Shown in pieces: positions 46,101-57,700 of a DNA stretch of 64,000 nucleotides (its first letter is position 1; every line of letters begins with the position of its first letter). Where the stretch lies: contig DF237000.1 in NCBI GenBank assembly GCA_000708835.1, positions 128,166-192,165 on the forward strand. Reading direction: 5' to 3'. Under the pieces are notes generated by a model. The model was not told where the DNA came from, ran no database searches, and saw only the letters and a list, made by a program, of their open reading frames with translations. The position numbers and the translations under genes are program-made. Source of the DNA: Klebsormidium nitens (Eukaryota; Streptophyta; Klebsormidiophyceae; Klebsormidiales; Klebsormidiaceae).

Positions 46101-49100
46101 TGCACTGCCCACTTGCGATTCGAAGTTGTATGGCCGTGGCACCGTTGAACTTGCTGAGGTGCTTCTATTGGATTCTTGCCTCTGGTTCTCCTGTGCTGGA
46201 GGCTTATATTCATCCTCTGCCCCTTCGTTCTACCCGTTTGTTTCCGGTATTTTGGTGGTGGCTGGGACGAGGTTGGACTCTGGGTGATCGTAGCCCATTG
46301 CTAATGTCTGGATGGTAAACTGATGCTGCCAGCTCCCTCATTGGACCGGCTCGTGCACGGGCTTATAGAATCTACAATTATTTCGCACCAGGATCAATTC
46401 GCATCAGGATGAGCTGATATGCACCGAAGAGTTGAAGGACTCATGTAGAACGCTTACGGTGCTGGGAAGACATGGGCATTTGCTGTTGGCTCCTTCCCGT
46501 GGAATTCATGTCTTTCGGTTCCCTTTGCCAAGTGGAAGTCGAGGTTACGGAGAGCGTCCCTGATGAAAATTGTGGAAAGGGTGTCCGAGACGATTGGAGC
46601 AGACAAACTCCTCAAAACATGTAGAGGAAAACCTGGGCTCGATGAGATCTACAAATCTCCAGAATTCTCTGCATCCTTTTTAGATTTCACCCGTTGCATA
46701 AGAAGCTCCTCCGGACCAGTCCGGTCTGAAAATAAGAGCCGCCAGCTTGTTACTTGTTTCGCCAATGCTGTTGCGTATTAGCATTCAGTCCGAGCTTTTG
46801 AAATTGAAGAGGGGTTTGATTGATGACGTGATGCGGTGCAGGTAGCACGGGAGTCGCTCTTGGACAAGACAGCAATCCCTCCACCGGGAGAGACAGTAAG
46901 ATGCACTCGCTTTGGAGGGTTTAAGTCATTACGCTGGTATAAAGTCAGTGTGGAACCAAGATCAAGTCGAAACCTACACGAATCCAACCAAATAAGATTC
47001 TTAACCTCCCACTGGACTCTACTAGACAGCCCCCCGATGGAATATTACGGAGATTGCTTTTGTATCACCGCTTACTACGTCGGAGTTCAGGGTCTGCAAG
47101 CGGTTGCCACCTGCAGGTACTGCGTTTTTCAACTCTTGAAGTAGAGCCGCTCGTTGCACTACCAAAAAGTCTTCGAGACAACTTTTCACTGAGGAAACTT
47201 TGTATTCCTGTTTTTGACAAAACAAGACTACATATTAAGAGGAGAGCATGCGGTCTTGATTGCAAGCGATGCTCTTTGGCGCTTGGCAGCCACCAAAATC
47301 CGTATTCGAAGTGACATGACAACAGCGTCATTTTTCTCCTCCCTTAATCAGCCCGGCCTGTGCCAGTGCGGCGCCCTTCGGACAACATGCGTATTTATGT
47401 AAAGGCGAACCCGATACGGCCTAGCAGAACATGCAAGTTTCAAGCATGTTTAGCTTTTGCAAAGCTTCTGACGAACACTCATTATTAGTTTGTTAGGCGA
47501 CAGCGTCCCGGCCTGACCCAGTGTGGCGGCCTTCAAAGAAGCTTTAACATCTCTGGAGCACATTCCTCTTCGTGGACACGACGCCTTTAAGAAGGATTGT
47601 GAATATTACACATGTTTGTCTCTAAAATATCCAACGGAAGTCATCCTCTTTCTTGTAGGCGACAGCGCCCCGGCCGGAACCCGTGCGGCGGCCTTCAGAG
47701 AGCCTACACGACTCCTTAGAGCCCATCCCGCTGCGACTGAACACGACCCCCTACCCCCGCGAGATTCGGGAGCACTTTTACCGGGAGGCGTGCTTAGCGG
47801 CCAAGAACGCGGTCAACGACGGGTTGCACCAACTAGAGGTGGGTGCCCTAGATTGAATATAAGTAGGGGGCATCTTTTGTTTTGATTTCCACTGAGAAGC
47901 TCTCGTTTGATAGACGATGTTTGCAAAGCATCACTACTTCGAAGGGTGGGAGACGGTGCAACGCTCGGGTTGCGGAAAGCCCGGCCCGAGGGTCGGCAAA
48001 CGACGGAATGAGCAGCCTAGCAACTGGCTCATCCGAGTTGTGAAAGGCAAGGACCGGATTGTGAGCGGAGAATAGACATGCATGACGTCCTTTGTTTAAT
48101 CGAGTGTGTGACGTCATCCGTCCGTTGGCTTGAAGTTACGTGCCGGTTTGAGCCTCCATATGTACCCGCAATTTCAGCCTTTCGGCGCTTTTCCTGCTAG
48201 GAGTTTGACCTGCTCAAGCACGCAGAAGGACTCGTGACAAGGCAAGGAAGCGCGTCGTACGGCCCGAGTTCTGTGATAAGAAGACGGCTGCGCTCAACTG
48301 TTGACGTCATACGCACTCACTTTGCTGACATCACCTGCAGATCCGGTGCATCATCCCCGAGCTGAACCCTGAGATGGACGTGTACCGGATCGGCACCCTC
48401 CTGGAGCTCATGCGCGAGCTCGCCTTCACCTTTGCTGACGACGGCAAGCGCGTCAAGGTGAGCCACGCTCACGTCAGCACGTCGTCTTGCTATCCAAAGC
48501 TTCCACTTCTTTCGTGGCCGTCGAGTGCGATGTTTTCTGCCGGCCGTTCAGTTGTTGGTAGGGGTTGCTTGGAAAGGGTATAAGCGTTCCCAAACCTTAA
48601 AAGCGACGAAATCCTTATTCATTGCTGCTGTTAAGTGCCGCTTCTTCCGTCGACCTCCTCTGTAGGTGTGCGTGCCGGGGAGCATGGAAACTGTATCTTT
48701 CCGGCGTGCGGCTTGCAGCGTTACAATCTTATGATAACCACGTTTCTAAACTTAGAACTCGCTCAAAGCTGGTCGCTGCTGCTAACTGCCGGTTCTGCCT
48801 CCGTTTCCTTACTGCAGGTTTACATTTGAAAGCTGCATGGGGACGGCATCGTCTCCGTCTTGCCGCTCGCAAAGCCTAAGGTCGACAACTCAGAAGCCTA
48901 AAGCACAGAATTTTTCGCCGCCGAAAGAAGGTCGAGAAGGTCGCCGCCGCTGACCGCCGACTCTTTCTCGTGTCGGTGCTGCAGGTGTGCGTGCAGGGCA
49001 GCATGGGGGACGGCATCTTCTCCGGCATGCCGCTCGCGCTGGCCGGCACGCGGCGCATCATTGAGAGCATGGACTGGGGGGACGAGGAGGACAAGGCCAA

Positions 49101-52100
49101 CTTCATCCGCTTCGGAGCCGTTGGTAAGACCGCTCTTTAACGCTAGAAGTTCCGTTCCTCGAAATTATTCTTTGAGGGTTTCATGTTACTCATCTTCGAG
49201 GAGGTGTTTTCCCTAATAGTGTGATACCCTTCTTTGAGAAGCTTGTTTACTTAGATGATCCTTGCGTGTTGAAGGACGGGAACGAGCGGCCAAATTTATA
49301 TGCTAAGGAGCTGCCGGCACAGGCGACTTGTATCTCGAGTCTTTCGCCTCCTTCAGGTCTCAATTGTGATTCGGTCCACGTTTGCGGTCTTCGTGGCGAA
49401 TCAATCCGGCTTATTGGTGGCCCGTGGCTGAAGCGCCTCCTGCCGAGACGCAAGAAAATAGATACAAGCGGGACAGCTCAGCTTTGCTACGTGCTTCTTC
49501 TCTTTCGCTTCTTGATCTTGGAGCGTCGCTCGCAAACCAAGCCGTGCGACAAGTATGGGCTGCTTCTGTGTTGGGACCATGCTCGACGAACGACGGAAAA
49601 TAACAAGAAGGCAACGCTTTTCTAATCAAGCTTGTGTGCAATGGAAATCTGTTCTCACCCTCTCTGCCTCAATCCTCAGGAGCGAAGGAAGTAACCGATG
49701 AGGACGACCTCTTTATCGTCATGGCGCCCCAAAACGCGGTTGCGAACTGCATTATTCCGGTGAGGCCGCCGTTCCGTTGCAATCCGTTGTCCGAGGAGTG
49801 TTATCCCGTCTCGGTCGACCATTATTGGGCAGTTTCTCAGGCCTTACGAATGGAGTACTGTCCGGATCCGTGTGACACTGTGGGTCGTTTGCTGACGAAT
49901 TCCGTACATCCACCGAAAGGCTCAAGACAGGCTCCCCTCGTGGCATATGGCGGGCTAGAGGTCCGATAGCAAGAAAAAGCTTCTGCTTTTAGATAGATAT
50001 ATAAGAAAGAAAGAAGAACTGTATAAATGGCACTTGAGAACTTCTCGTAGTGACTTTGCTCTTGAAGCTCGAAATGAAGGTCATAGAAGCATATATAGCA
50101 CACCAAGCGCCCCAAGCGTTCCTTGTGATCGGCGCGGAGTCAGACAGTGCTCGAGGAGCTAACGGAAGCGGAATAAACGAACGGTACTGTCGCAAATGAC
50201 TCTTGAGAAAGTGCGTAATGGCTACTGCTCTTTGCAGGATCTGGAAGCGATGCTGGAGGCTGCGGGAACGCGGCCGCTGATTATAGTGAACCCGCGACTG
50301 AAGGTCAGTGGTTCGCTTCACAATTCTTGGGCTTGAAACGCAGTAGGTCCCAAATTCTCCCATATCGGACGACATCAGGATGATGCGTACGTTCTTCGGG
50401 ACGCTCCTAGTAGGATTTTGTACCCTTCTTATTGATTTTGAAACGCTTCGGCCCCGCTTCGGCGGAAGTGTAAAATCGTCTCAAGACCAGATTACCAAGA
50501 ATTTAACGCCTCTTTCACGTTCACGGACGCTAGTAAAGCCATTTGATGGCCCGCGAACAAGCTTGCACGCTTTTTTTTGCAGGTCGTGCCTAGCTCAGCC
50601 GGCGTGATGCAAGTTCACGGACGCCAGGAGGGCTCCTTGTACAGAGTCGGACGCTGCTCAAATTTCTCGGACGCATAATGCTCACGTGCTTCTCTTGCAG
50701 GACGTCCCAAACTCGGCGGGCGTATGCAGATCCGCGGGCGCAAAAAGCGGGTCCCCCCGGGCCGTACTCATTCGGACGCTGCTTATTTTTTGGACGCACA
50801 AATGCTCTCGCACTTTTTCCCACAGGACGTGCCTAGGTCGGCGGGCATAGTGTAAACTCGCGGGCGCAAGGAGCGCTCCTCGTACTGATTCGGACGCTGC
50901 TCAGCTGGTTCGGACGCTTGAATGCTCGCACACTGTATCTTGCGGCATAATGTAGATCCGCGCGCGAGAGGAGCGCTCCTCTTACATCACGGTTCAAGTT
51001 TCTGCAATGAAAGTCTGTCAAGCGGGCAGGTTTGACGAACTTTGGAGTACCGCTACTCTTGGGAGGAAGACTCGTGTGCCCCAGTGCATGCCGACGCCGA
51101 CGGCAAGTCTTACTTGATGTTATTGTCGACAACAATGGGGTGTAATAATAGTGACACAGTCAGACGCTGCTAAGATTTTGTTGACTCATGAACGCCCGCG
51201 CACTGTTTCTTGCAGGACGTGCCCTGCTCTTCGGACGATGTAGAGTTACGGACGAGACAAGGGCTCCTCGTAAGGAGCCCGACGCTCCTGAGAGTTTTTG
51301 GACGTTCGGACACAGCAGCTCAATCTTTTGGGACCCTGCTCGAATCATTCGGACGCAGAAGTGCTCGCGCATTTTGTCCTGCAGGACGTGCCTAGCTCCG
51401 CGGGCGTGATGCAGATCCGCGGGCGCGAGGAGCGCGAGCGCTTCACCGCGTCGTTCTTCCAGTGCTACAACTTCCGGCTGCTCTACAAGGCCGCCACCAA
51501 CTTCTACCCCATCATGGGCGCACTCAGGTAGCCGGCCGTGAACCTCAACGCTCCGATCCTCACAGTGTGAACCTGGAATTTTCAATCATAGCCAGCATGA
51601 ATCAGAGTTAACCACTCATACCAGCGTCAACAAATGTTTACTTCAGCGACTCTAACATACACCCTTCAGTCTAAAAAAACGTTTCTTCTATCACGGGCGC
51701 GCGGTGAGGTAGACGTCTTTGATCGAAATCCTCCTATTTATCGATTGGACGCAAATCGTCCAATTCTAGCGGCCCGATCATCGGATCCCACAAAGTCATT
51801 CTGCTACTAACGTCGTTCTGTAAGACCTGGGCGGAAAGTCGTTGTTTCGGTTCCTCGCCTTGTTGTAGAGCAAGAAGGTCCGAGCGTCAGGATTCAAGTT
51901 TCCAAACGTCCTCAGGCCCGCCGCACGGAATGTTTAGGCCGTCCTCTGATTGCGATGACACTCCAAACAGCCCGGAAGCAAAGCTTTGCTCGCTTATAGC
52001 CGATTGGGATTGTCGACGTGTTTGTTAGCCATTGGACTTTGCCGATTAGCGTTCGGCCTGTCCTTCTGGAGTCGATGCCCCTCGACCTGCCGCCATAATT

Positions 52101-52408
52101 GAGCAATTGACTTTCGAATTTCGCTGCTACTTGAGTCCATAAATTGCACTGTTCACACCTCTTCGGCGTTTCGCAGGTACGTATACCCTGGCAAGTACGA
52201 GGTCTATCGGCGGAAGGATATGGGCTTCGGCGAGGAGCGGTACGACTTGCTTGGCGAGTTTGACGAGGAGCCCATGAAGCAGGACCTGGGGGACGTGTTG
52301 TACGGGCGGCGAAAGGTTGGGGAAAAGAAGCTGAAAACCAGGTACGGGGCCACTTTTTCTGCCGAATTTTGCTATGTTCCCCTCCAAGATTTATCAGACT
52401 TTTACTGA
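31128..52408 (+). CDS. Plastid adenylate kinase fused to DUF1995 (AMK5-like), 15 exons
   Basis: Predicted to interconvert ATP + AMP and two ADP in the plastid. Exons: 31128-31382, 32213-32323, 32810-32938, 33772-33906, 34466-34612, 35074-35148, 35835-35912, 36897-36950, 47659-47838, 48341-48457, 48985-49123, 49680-49759, 50238-50303, 51385-51527, 52177-52408; all phases match, about 646 residues. Exon 1 is rich in Ala, Ser and Arg, like a chloroplast transit peptide. The kinase domain has the P-loop GPPASGKGT (exon 2), the AMP-site [13 protein letters not shown] (exon 3), [10 protein letters not shown] (exon 4) and the lid [13 protein letters not shown] with RSDDT (exon 5). From exon 9 on it matches DUF1995 as in the chloroplast adenylate kinase 5 family of land plants (e.g. 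[45 protein letters not shown]). The last exon reads through a possible donor at its end to a TGA. Intron 8 is 10.7 kb. Several introns carry decayed exon-edge copies. Confidence 0.94.
34303..34345 (+). repeat. Decayed copy of the start of adenylate kinase exon 5
   Basis: TTCGGC-GCCAGGTCCC-GACT-GTC, the acceptor and first bases of exon 5 (34,466), recurs with its junction at 34,310, 156 bases upstream. The match fades after about 30 bases and the frame is broken. Confidence 0.85.
36380..36420 (+). repeat. Possible copy of the end of adenylate kinase exon 7
   Basis: AGTCCAAAA, GGGGAAAAAG and TTGAGCAA follow the order of the exon 7 end and its GTAGAGCAA donor. The match is short and AT-rich, and lies about 490 bases downstream, so it is the least certain of the set. 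Confidence 0.4.
37150..42100 (+). repeat. Diverged long direct repeats inside intron 8
   Basis: About 37.1-39.3 kb and 40.2-42.1 kb share the same words in the same order. Examples are CTCCCGCCTTGC (37,990; 40,785), TTTGCGCGGG and GATGGCTAG (38,200; 40,990), ACGATGGTCAGGAGGAGG (38,600; 41,485) and GGCAAGGAAGGCGACA (39,000; 41,920). A related, more decayed segment occurs at about 53.2-54.3 kb. Coding potential is absent. Confidence 0.75.
42515..46560 (+). repeat. Long repeat block, copy in intron 8
   Basis: This block aligns in order and orientation with 54,770-64,000. Anchor words include GGCGGGGATGTCGATGGAA (42,719; 54,970), CAGTCCAGCAACACTG (42,924; 55,170), GAGTCTTTGCTCA (43,109; 55,357), TTGGTTCCGTGCACTTGAGA (45,176; 57,127) and GGTCACCTGATTTTT (45,822; 63,276). 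The two copies are heavily diverged, so the duplication is old. Confidence 0.82.
45877..45909 (+). repeat. (TTC)11 microsatellite
   Basis: Eleven uninterrupted TTC units. The matching place in the second repeat copy (about 63,325-63,345) has only a short T-rich, C-rich stretch, so the run grew after the duplication. Confidence 0.95.
47340..47590 (+). repeat. Decayed copies of the start of adenylate kinase exon 9
   Basis: The acceptor and first 90 or so bases of exon 9 (47,659) are repeated with a junction at 47,497 (TGTTAGGCGACAGCGTCCCG and following), and again, more weakly, from about 47,340. Spacings are about 162 and 157 bases. The nearer copy keeps the GGCGGCCTTCA word but has frame-breaking changes. 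Confidence 0.92.
48661..48880 (+). repeat. Decayed copies of the start of adenylate kinase exon 11
   Basis: Two copies of the acceptor and early part of exon 11 (48,985) have junctions at 48,666 and 48,818, giving spacings of 152 and 167 bases. The first keeps GTGTGCGTGC and GGAGCATGG; the second keeps GCATGGGGACGGCATCGTC and CCGCTCGC. Both are out of frame. Confidence 0.92.
50575..51290 (+). repeat. Tandem array of decayed exon 14 starts filling intron 13
   Basis: At least five copies of the acceptor and first 60 bases of exon 14 (51,385) occur with junctions at 50,583, 50,701, 50,826, about 50,943 and 51,215. Most keep a TGCAG- or ACAG-type acceptor and the words GACGT-CC and GCGGGCGCAAGGAG in some form. 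The intervening intron segment, with CGGACGCTGCTC and GAATGCTCGCGCAC words, is repeated too. Copies contain stops or single-base deletions. Repeat spacing is about 118, 125, 117, 272 and 170 bases. Confidence 0.94.
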
Positions 52409-53149
52409 GTTGTTGAGCTGTCTGTCTCTTCGTTGGATCTGAATCGCAATGACGGTGTTCTTCGATGCAGTCCGCGATCGATAGAGCGCGGAAGATTTGC
52501 ATGGCCTGTCAAAAACTGCCCTTTCGAAAGATACGCACGTCACAACCTTTTCTTGACCTCGCCGATTGTCGGTGGGAACGGCAGTAGCAGTTCTAATCGG
52601 AGAGCAAGTTCTGAAGCATGTGGGAATCATGCAAGAACAGTATCTGACCTATATACACGTGGTACTCTGCAGGGGTTTGTTTGGATAGAGCGATGGAGAT
52701 TGGCTTCGCACGTTTTGACTACCTGTTCTATACTGGATTGGAGAGCAATTCTTCCAGGCCCTTAAAGAGTGCATGCGGCACTCAGTACAACACCCAATTT
52801 GAACATGTACATTGGTCGATTCGCCGCTTGCGTTTAATAATGTTTCGCAGCAGCTTTTTGTCACCTTCTGATGAAAGTCCTGCGATAATCCTGCACCGCT
52901 CTTTGCCACCAACCACTGCTGGACCGCTGGAGCGGACTGTCACCACTGTGCTCGGGAGCCATCTTTACGAAGCCGAAAGAAGCTTCGGAACTTATTTGAA
53001 CTCTGCTGATTACCGATTGGTTGCCATCATTGATTGCCACTGATTGCAATTTGGTGATCCAACTTGTTAGTTTACATTCACTGTTTTAAAAGCGCGTGCA
53101 TAGTGCAGACTAGTGCTACTTTATCATCGGCAATCATCTGTCCCATTCA

Positions 53150-54760
53150 GTCTGACACTGTCGATGCTTTGGTTTCTGGTAAGCTTAATCTATTGGCCGG
53201 AACCGCAAGAGAAAGGCTCGGCGTGTGACCGAGATAGACTTCAACATACGTTTTCCTTGCGCTTATGTGTGATCGTCGCAAGAGAAGGCCAAAGTATTGT
53301 ACAAAAGGTTGCATGGTTTGGCATCCGAGCGTTGGCTAGAAGAATCGACAAAGGATTGTCATTCTTTGAGGTGTTCCGAATCACCCAGACGGTTGTGTGC
53401 TTGTTCGAGCCCTCGCATACACATAGTTTCGCTGCACCCGCGCGAAATAGCCCTTGGATACCTGCCGCGCAACCATTGCATCTGGGCTGTTCACAAGAAG
53501 GGATCCCCCTCGGCCGACCGGGCTGGCAAACCTTCCTCATGATTGCTTGCATAGTTTGCCGCTGAAGTTCGTTGCCGATTTCTGAGCTGACTTTGAGAAG
53601 TATATGAGGCTCTTCTGATGTCTTGTTCTCAACTTTGAGTTGTATTCGTCAGCCTTTTCAGCCCCGATTGCATCGTGATTTGTCCCGTACTCTTCTCAAG
53701 CTGCCAAAAGTTTGGTGCGGATGGCTAGGAGGATTCTTCTTCTAGGCATGGAGCGTTGCTCCAGCGAGCTATTTATCTTCGGACGCCTCCGAAAGGATGT
53801 TGGTTGGGTCTGCCATGCTAAAGCTTGTCTACACTCAACTCCTTCCTGATTTGAGTTCTTCTAAGGCCTCTTAACTAGCGATAACTTGTAGATCGGAGTT
53901 GTTCGAATAATTTGATGACAAGCTGTAATGCTGTTTGAACCATCTTTGAGGTCGCAGTACGTGATCCTTTGGCGCTATGTTCTATTGTCACGCACAGGAA
54001 CGATCGTAAGGAGGATGTGCTCCGTTGTTGATAGTTGACACAAGGTTTCGTAATTTGTGCCCAGGGTGGCAGTCGAAACGCAAAGGAGGCATCAATTGCC
54101 CCGGCCCCTCAATACTTCCGTTTTGGTTGAGACGTTGATCTCTTCTTGTAAGCATGAGGATACCAAACCCATGCAGCTGACCTTGCCACTCCTATCAACG
54201 TCCTTTCGGTTTCGCGCTGATGGATATTAGTTCCGCCTTCGTCGTGTCTTGACGTTACGAATACCTGCCAACGGGTTCGCTTTCGGCTGAAATCCTATAA
54301 AGGTTGGTCGTTGGGGCCTCCTTGTGAAAGACAAGTAGTAGTCTGCTCATCTGTTATTATCACATGAGCAAGCTAGGACTGCCCATATCCGTGCAGACGG
54401 TCTTGGGTTTGGTCGCTTTCGAGGTGCCGCTCTACCCTCCTTAGACTGTTCGTTTGTAAGGTGTTTTTGGTAGCTTTCTTGCAAGCCGGGCTCAGATAAG
54501 TGCCTTTAGAACAGCCTCTCACAAACTCGTTAGCAGACGAAACGTGTCCATCGGCGGCCATCAAGACACACATGTGCAAACGGAAGGTTCTCAAACCTGC
54601 TTCCACAGTTTGGCCTTCGTGCCTCGGCAGTCTACGACCCGTTGGTCGAGTTGTTCTCTCGCCCTTCTCGTACGCTGCGGTGGCTGGGACGATTGCTGCT
54701 TGTTGGGTCGTTACCCCAATCCAAGGGACTCTTGTCTGCTGACGCCATTGAAGCCGCACA
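53150..54760 (+). repeat. Diverged repeat after the gene, related to intron 8
   Basis: Segments resemble 37.9-39.3 kb and 40.8-42.4 kb in order, for example ATTGCTTGCATAGTTTG (53,542) with ATTGCTTGCAAAGTCTG, GATGGCTAGGAGGA (53,720), and the ACGATCGTAAGGAGGA word (54,000). Divergence is high. Confidence 0.65.
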
Positions 54761-54769
54761 ACGTGTTTC

Positions 54770-57700
54770 TGAAAGTGCAAGTTTGGTTGACGATAAGAGT
54801 TACCCCGGATTGCTTTATGAAGCCAAAGGCCTGGAAAAAAGAAGGTATATCTCGGTGGCATGTCAGCGTTCGGAATCGTTGATTCAACCTCTGTCGCGGT
54901 GCTTGCAAACAAATTAACACGTCGTGTCCAGGGCGCTCCGCTTGACTCAGTCGACACATCAAAAGTTATGGCGGGGATGTCGATGGAACGTGCCTGCTGG
55001 GTGCTGAGCCCAATAGGTCTGTGGTAAGTCTGGAGCCACAAACTCTGAAGCTCCCCTGTGCACCGACGATCTGATCGACTCTTAGTTCCGCCAATCTACT
55101 TCCATTCTGAAAGTTGCCTGCTTGGCAGCAGGTACCGGGTTGAAGTATTGGATGACTGGCTGCTAAAGCAGTCCAGCAACACTGGTCGCTGGGATACATT
55201 GACCAACTGGCTGTTTACTCATTGAAGTCAGAGAGAAAATACCTGACGCCATACGTCACAATAATTGGTTGCGCAATGATTGGTCTGGTTGGTTTTTTGT
55301 TACTGTTCTCTTCCTTGTCTGTTGAAGGAGGTGGCTAGGACGAAATCTGCGCGTTGAGTCTTTGCTCAGATGCTGGATGGGCCTGAACGAAGCCATTGTG
55401 TTGAAGGCCAGTTTCGGCCATTGAACGCTTTTGTAATACTGTAGTGCAGAAACAGTGTTCGCAACTTGGAGCAAGTTGTGTCATCGAAGGCGATATAATC
55501 CTGACCTTACCAATCTTTGTAACGTACTCTAAGTCCACCAGTATCTGTAACGTACTCTAAGTCCGCCAAAGAGGATGTCCGCCCCATGTCCTTTGCTTCG
55601 AGTTGGGGCCGTAAGATCTCCGAGCAGTCAACACAGCTGTTATACTGTTGACCTCCAGAGTAGCAATTCGTGTTTGCAATCTTCGGACGGGTGGCCATGA
55701 CGAGAGGCCCGTTTGAGTGGCTTCCTCAGGGCGGAAGTCCTTGTGATGCCACTGCATAATCAAGAATACTTTCCGCCACACAGGACCAAGAACAATATGG
55801 TGATTTTCTATGTCGTAATCACCCTCCAGCCGCCAATCAGATTGTTTAGGTGTTCCGATTCGCTGCCCTTGTGACATGCCCTGTTTGTACTATGCCACCT
55901 TTCGGTGAGGCTGACCTTCTTAAGCATGGCTGCGAGGAGAGCCTCCTGCAGTGTGGGTGAAGTTGCCCAGATCAGGGTATTGGAAAGGAGCCACCTTTTT
56001 GTGAAGCACTTTTCAAAGTTTTACGCCTATACCTGGTATCAGCTCGACGAGGTGCTAGTCAAGATGAAGCCCCTCCTATGACCGGTATACGAGTTGGCGT
56101 ATTCTTCGCTTCCCCGTCTTGCAAGTGGCGTCCTTTCAAGTGAGGGCAGTCTGCAAAATGAATGTTACGGTCAAATGAGACTCGAGCCGATATGTTACTT
56201 GCACTGGAGCACTGTCCCAGTGCCCTTGCTGATCGACTGATGCCACCATATGTTCTCTTTTAAGGTTCAAGTCATCTTGTTCTTTCTTGAGACGAAGGCT
56301 AGGAGGAGGCTGTTCAGTTGCAATTGTTGCCGTTGCATGCATGAAGCTCTGTCTTCTGACGCCAAGCCTTCGAAGTAACATGCAGCTCATCACTTAAGAA
56401 GCCATCAAACATCGCCCTCTTACTTCCGAGCGGACATACAAGCGCCTGCAGAATGCTGTTTTTGAAGAGTCACTCACTCCTTTTCGCAGACGTATAAGTA
56501 TGGGAAGGATAAGTATCCGTTTTGTTAGAAAGCTGCTCAGTAGAGGTTACTTAGCTTGAGCTGGAACCCCTGATGGGCTTCTCTATGATCTGCATCCAAC
56601 AATAAAAGCGGGGAAATACGGCGTCGTCTTTGAAAGCAAGGGTGTCATAGGTCGACTGCTGAACTAGACCTGCTTAGCGTTGGTTTATAGGAAGTGCACA
56701 CCTGCAGACCTGTTCGTTTTCTCTGTGGTGCATTGGCTCGGAGGCAAGGTGCTCGCTAAGGCCGATTGGCAAACACGTCCGGTTGATAGAAACGATCCGC
56801 ATGTTGAGCATCAATCTTCGGTCCTTTGATGTCGCCTCTCAACGATTCGGATACAACTCCTTGATAGCGCCTCGTGTGTCTGACGACTCTGGTGAATTGA
56901 TACGGCTCTCCAAAAAGGCCGTATTGTATCCAGCTTGGAACCGCTTTAGGCTCGAGATAGTTCCTTCCACTTCATTACTTGAGGCACTCCTTTCTTCCAC
57001 ATAGTTCCTTTTCCCGTGTGCCAAAGACCGGAAAAGCGACGTGGAACCCCTTTTTTCCCGCAAGGGACTGGGCTGAAGCAAGACTGTTACGGTAGCTTCG
57101 GCAGCCCGCTGACTCCTTCGAAGTGTTTGGTTCCGTGCACTTGAGACTGGTCTCAGACTGCTTCATGTTTTTGACTGTGTCAAGCATGGCTAGGAAGATC
57201 TGCCCCGGTGGGTGAAGTTGCTCAAGCAGGTGAAGTTGGTTGTACTTCCTGAAGCCACCTAAGCTATGCTTGAATTGCCTCACCTTCGTTAGTCTTGGCT
57301 TTGACGAGGTAGACTAAACGAATGGAAGGACTTTTTGGAATGCTTGGGTGACCCAGTCTATGCTCTGCTCCCTTGCCTTGCGGTGGCGTGCTTCAAAGGC
57401 CTTCCTTCAGGTTTCCGAAAGCGACCCGGGCTGAGATGGTCACTTGCCTGTTGGAACACTTCCCAAATCTGCGGCTAGTGCTCTGACGCCTTATGATTTT
57501 TCGGGGTGCTCAATACGCCTTCTTTTGGTTCGATCATGAGAACGTGGGACTTTTTGCACAGTCACTGGAGGCAGGCGTCCGACACGCCGTGAATCGAACT
57601 ATCCACACACCCTGATATGCGTTGCTTCGGAAGTGTGGGCTCCTTTGGCACCAAACCTTGAAAAGGAAGAATCGGCCTGAGTTTCAGCCTAAGATCTGCG

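Larger units (their letters stand above)
36951..47658 (+). other. 10.7-kb intron 8 of the adenylate kinase gene
   Basis: It lies between the kinase half and the DUF1995 half of the protein. No reading frame in it is supported. Most of its length consists of diverged kilobase-scale repeats that also occur after the gene. The final 320 bases hold copies of the start of exon 9. Confidence 0.85.

Noticed and set aside
37000-47600. Many open frames of 60-140 codons inside intron 8
   Set aside because: They lie in diverged non-coding repeats, are not preserved between repeat copies and show no domain.
50575-51290. CRISPR-like repeat array
   Set aside because: The repeats are degenerate copies of an exon edge in a eukaryotic intron, with uneven spacing and related, not unique, spacers.
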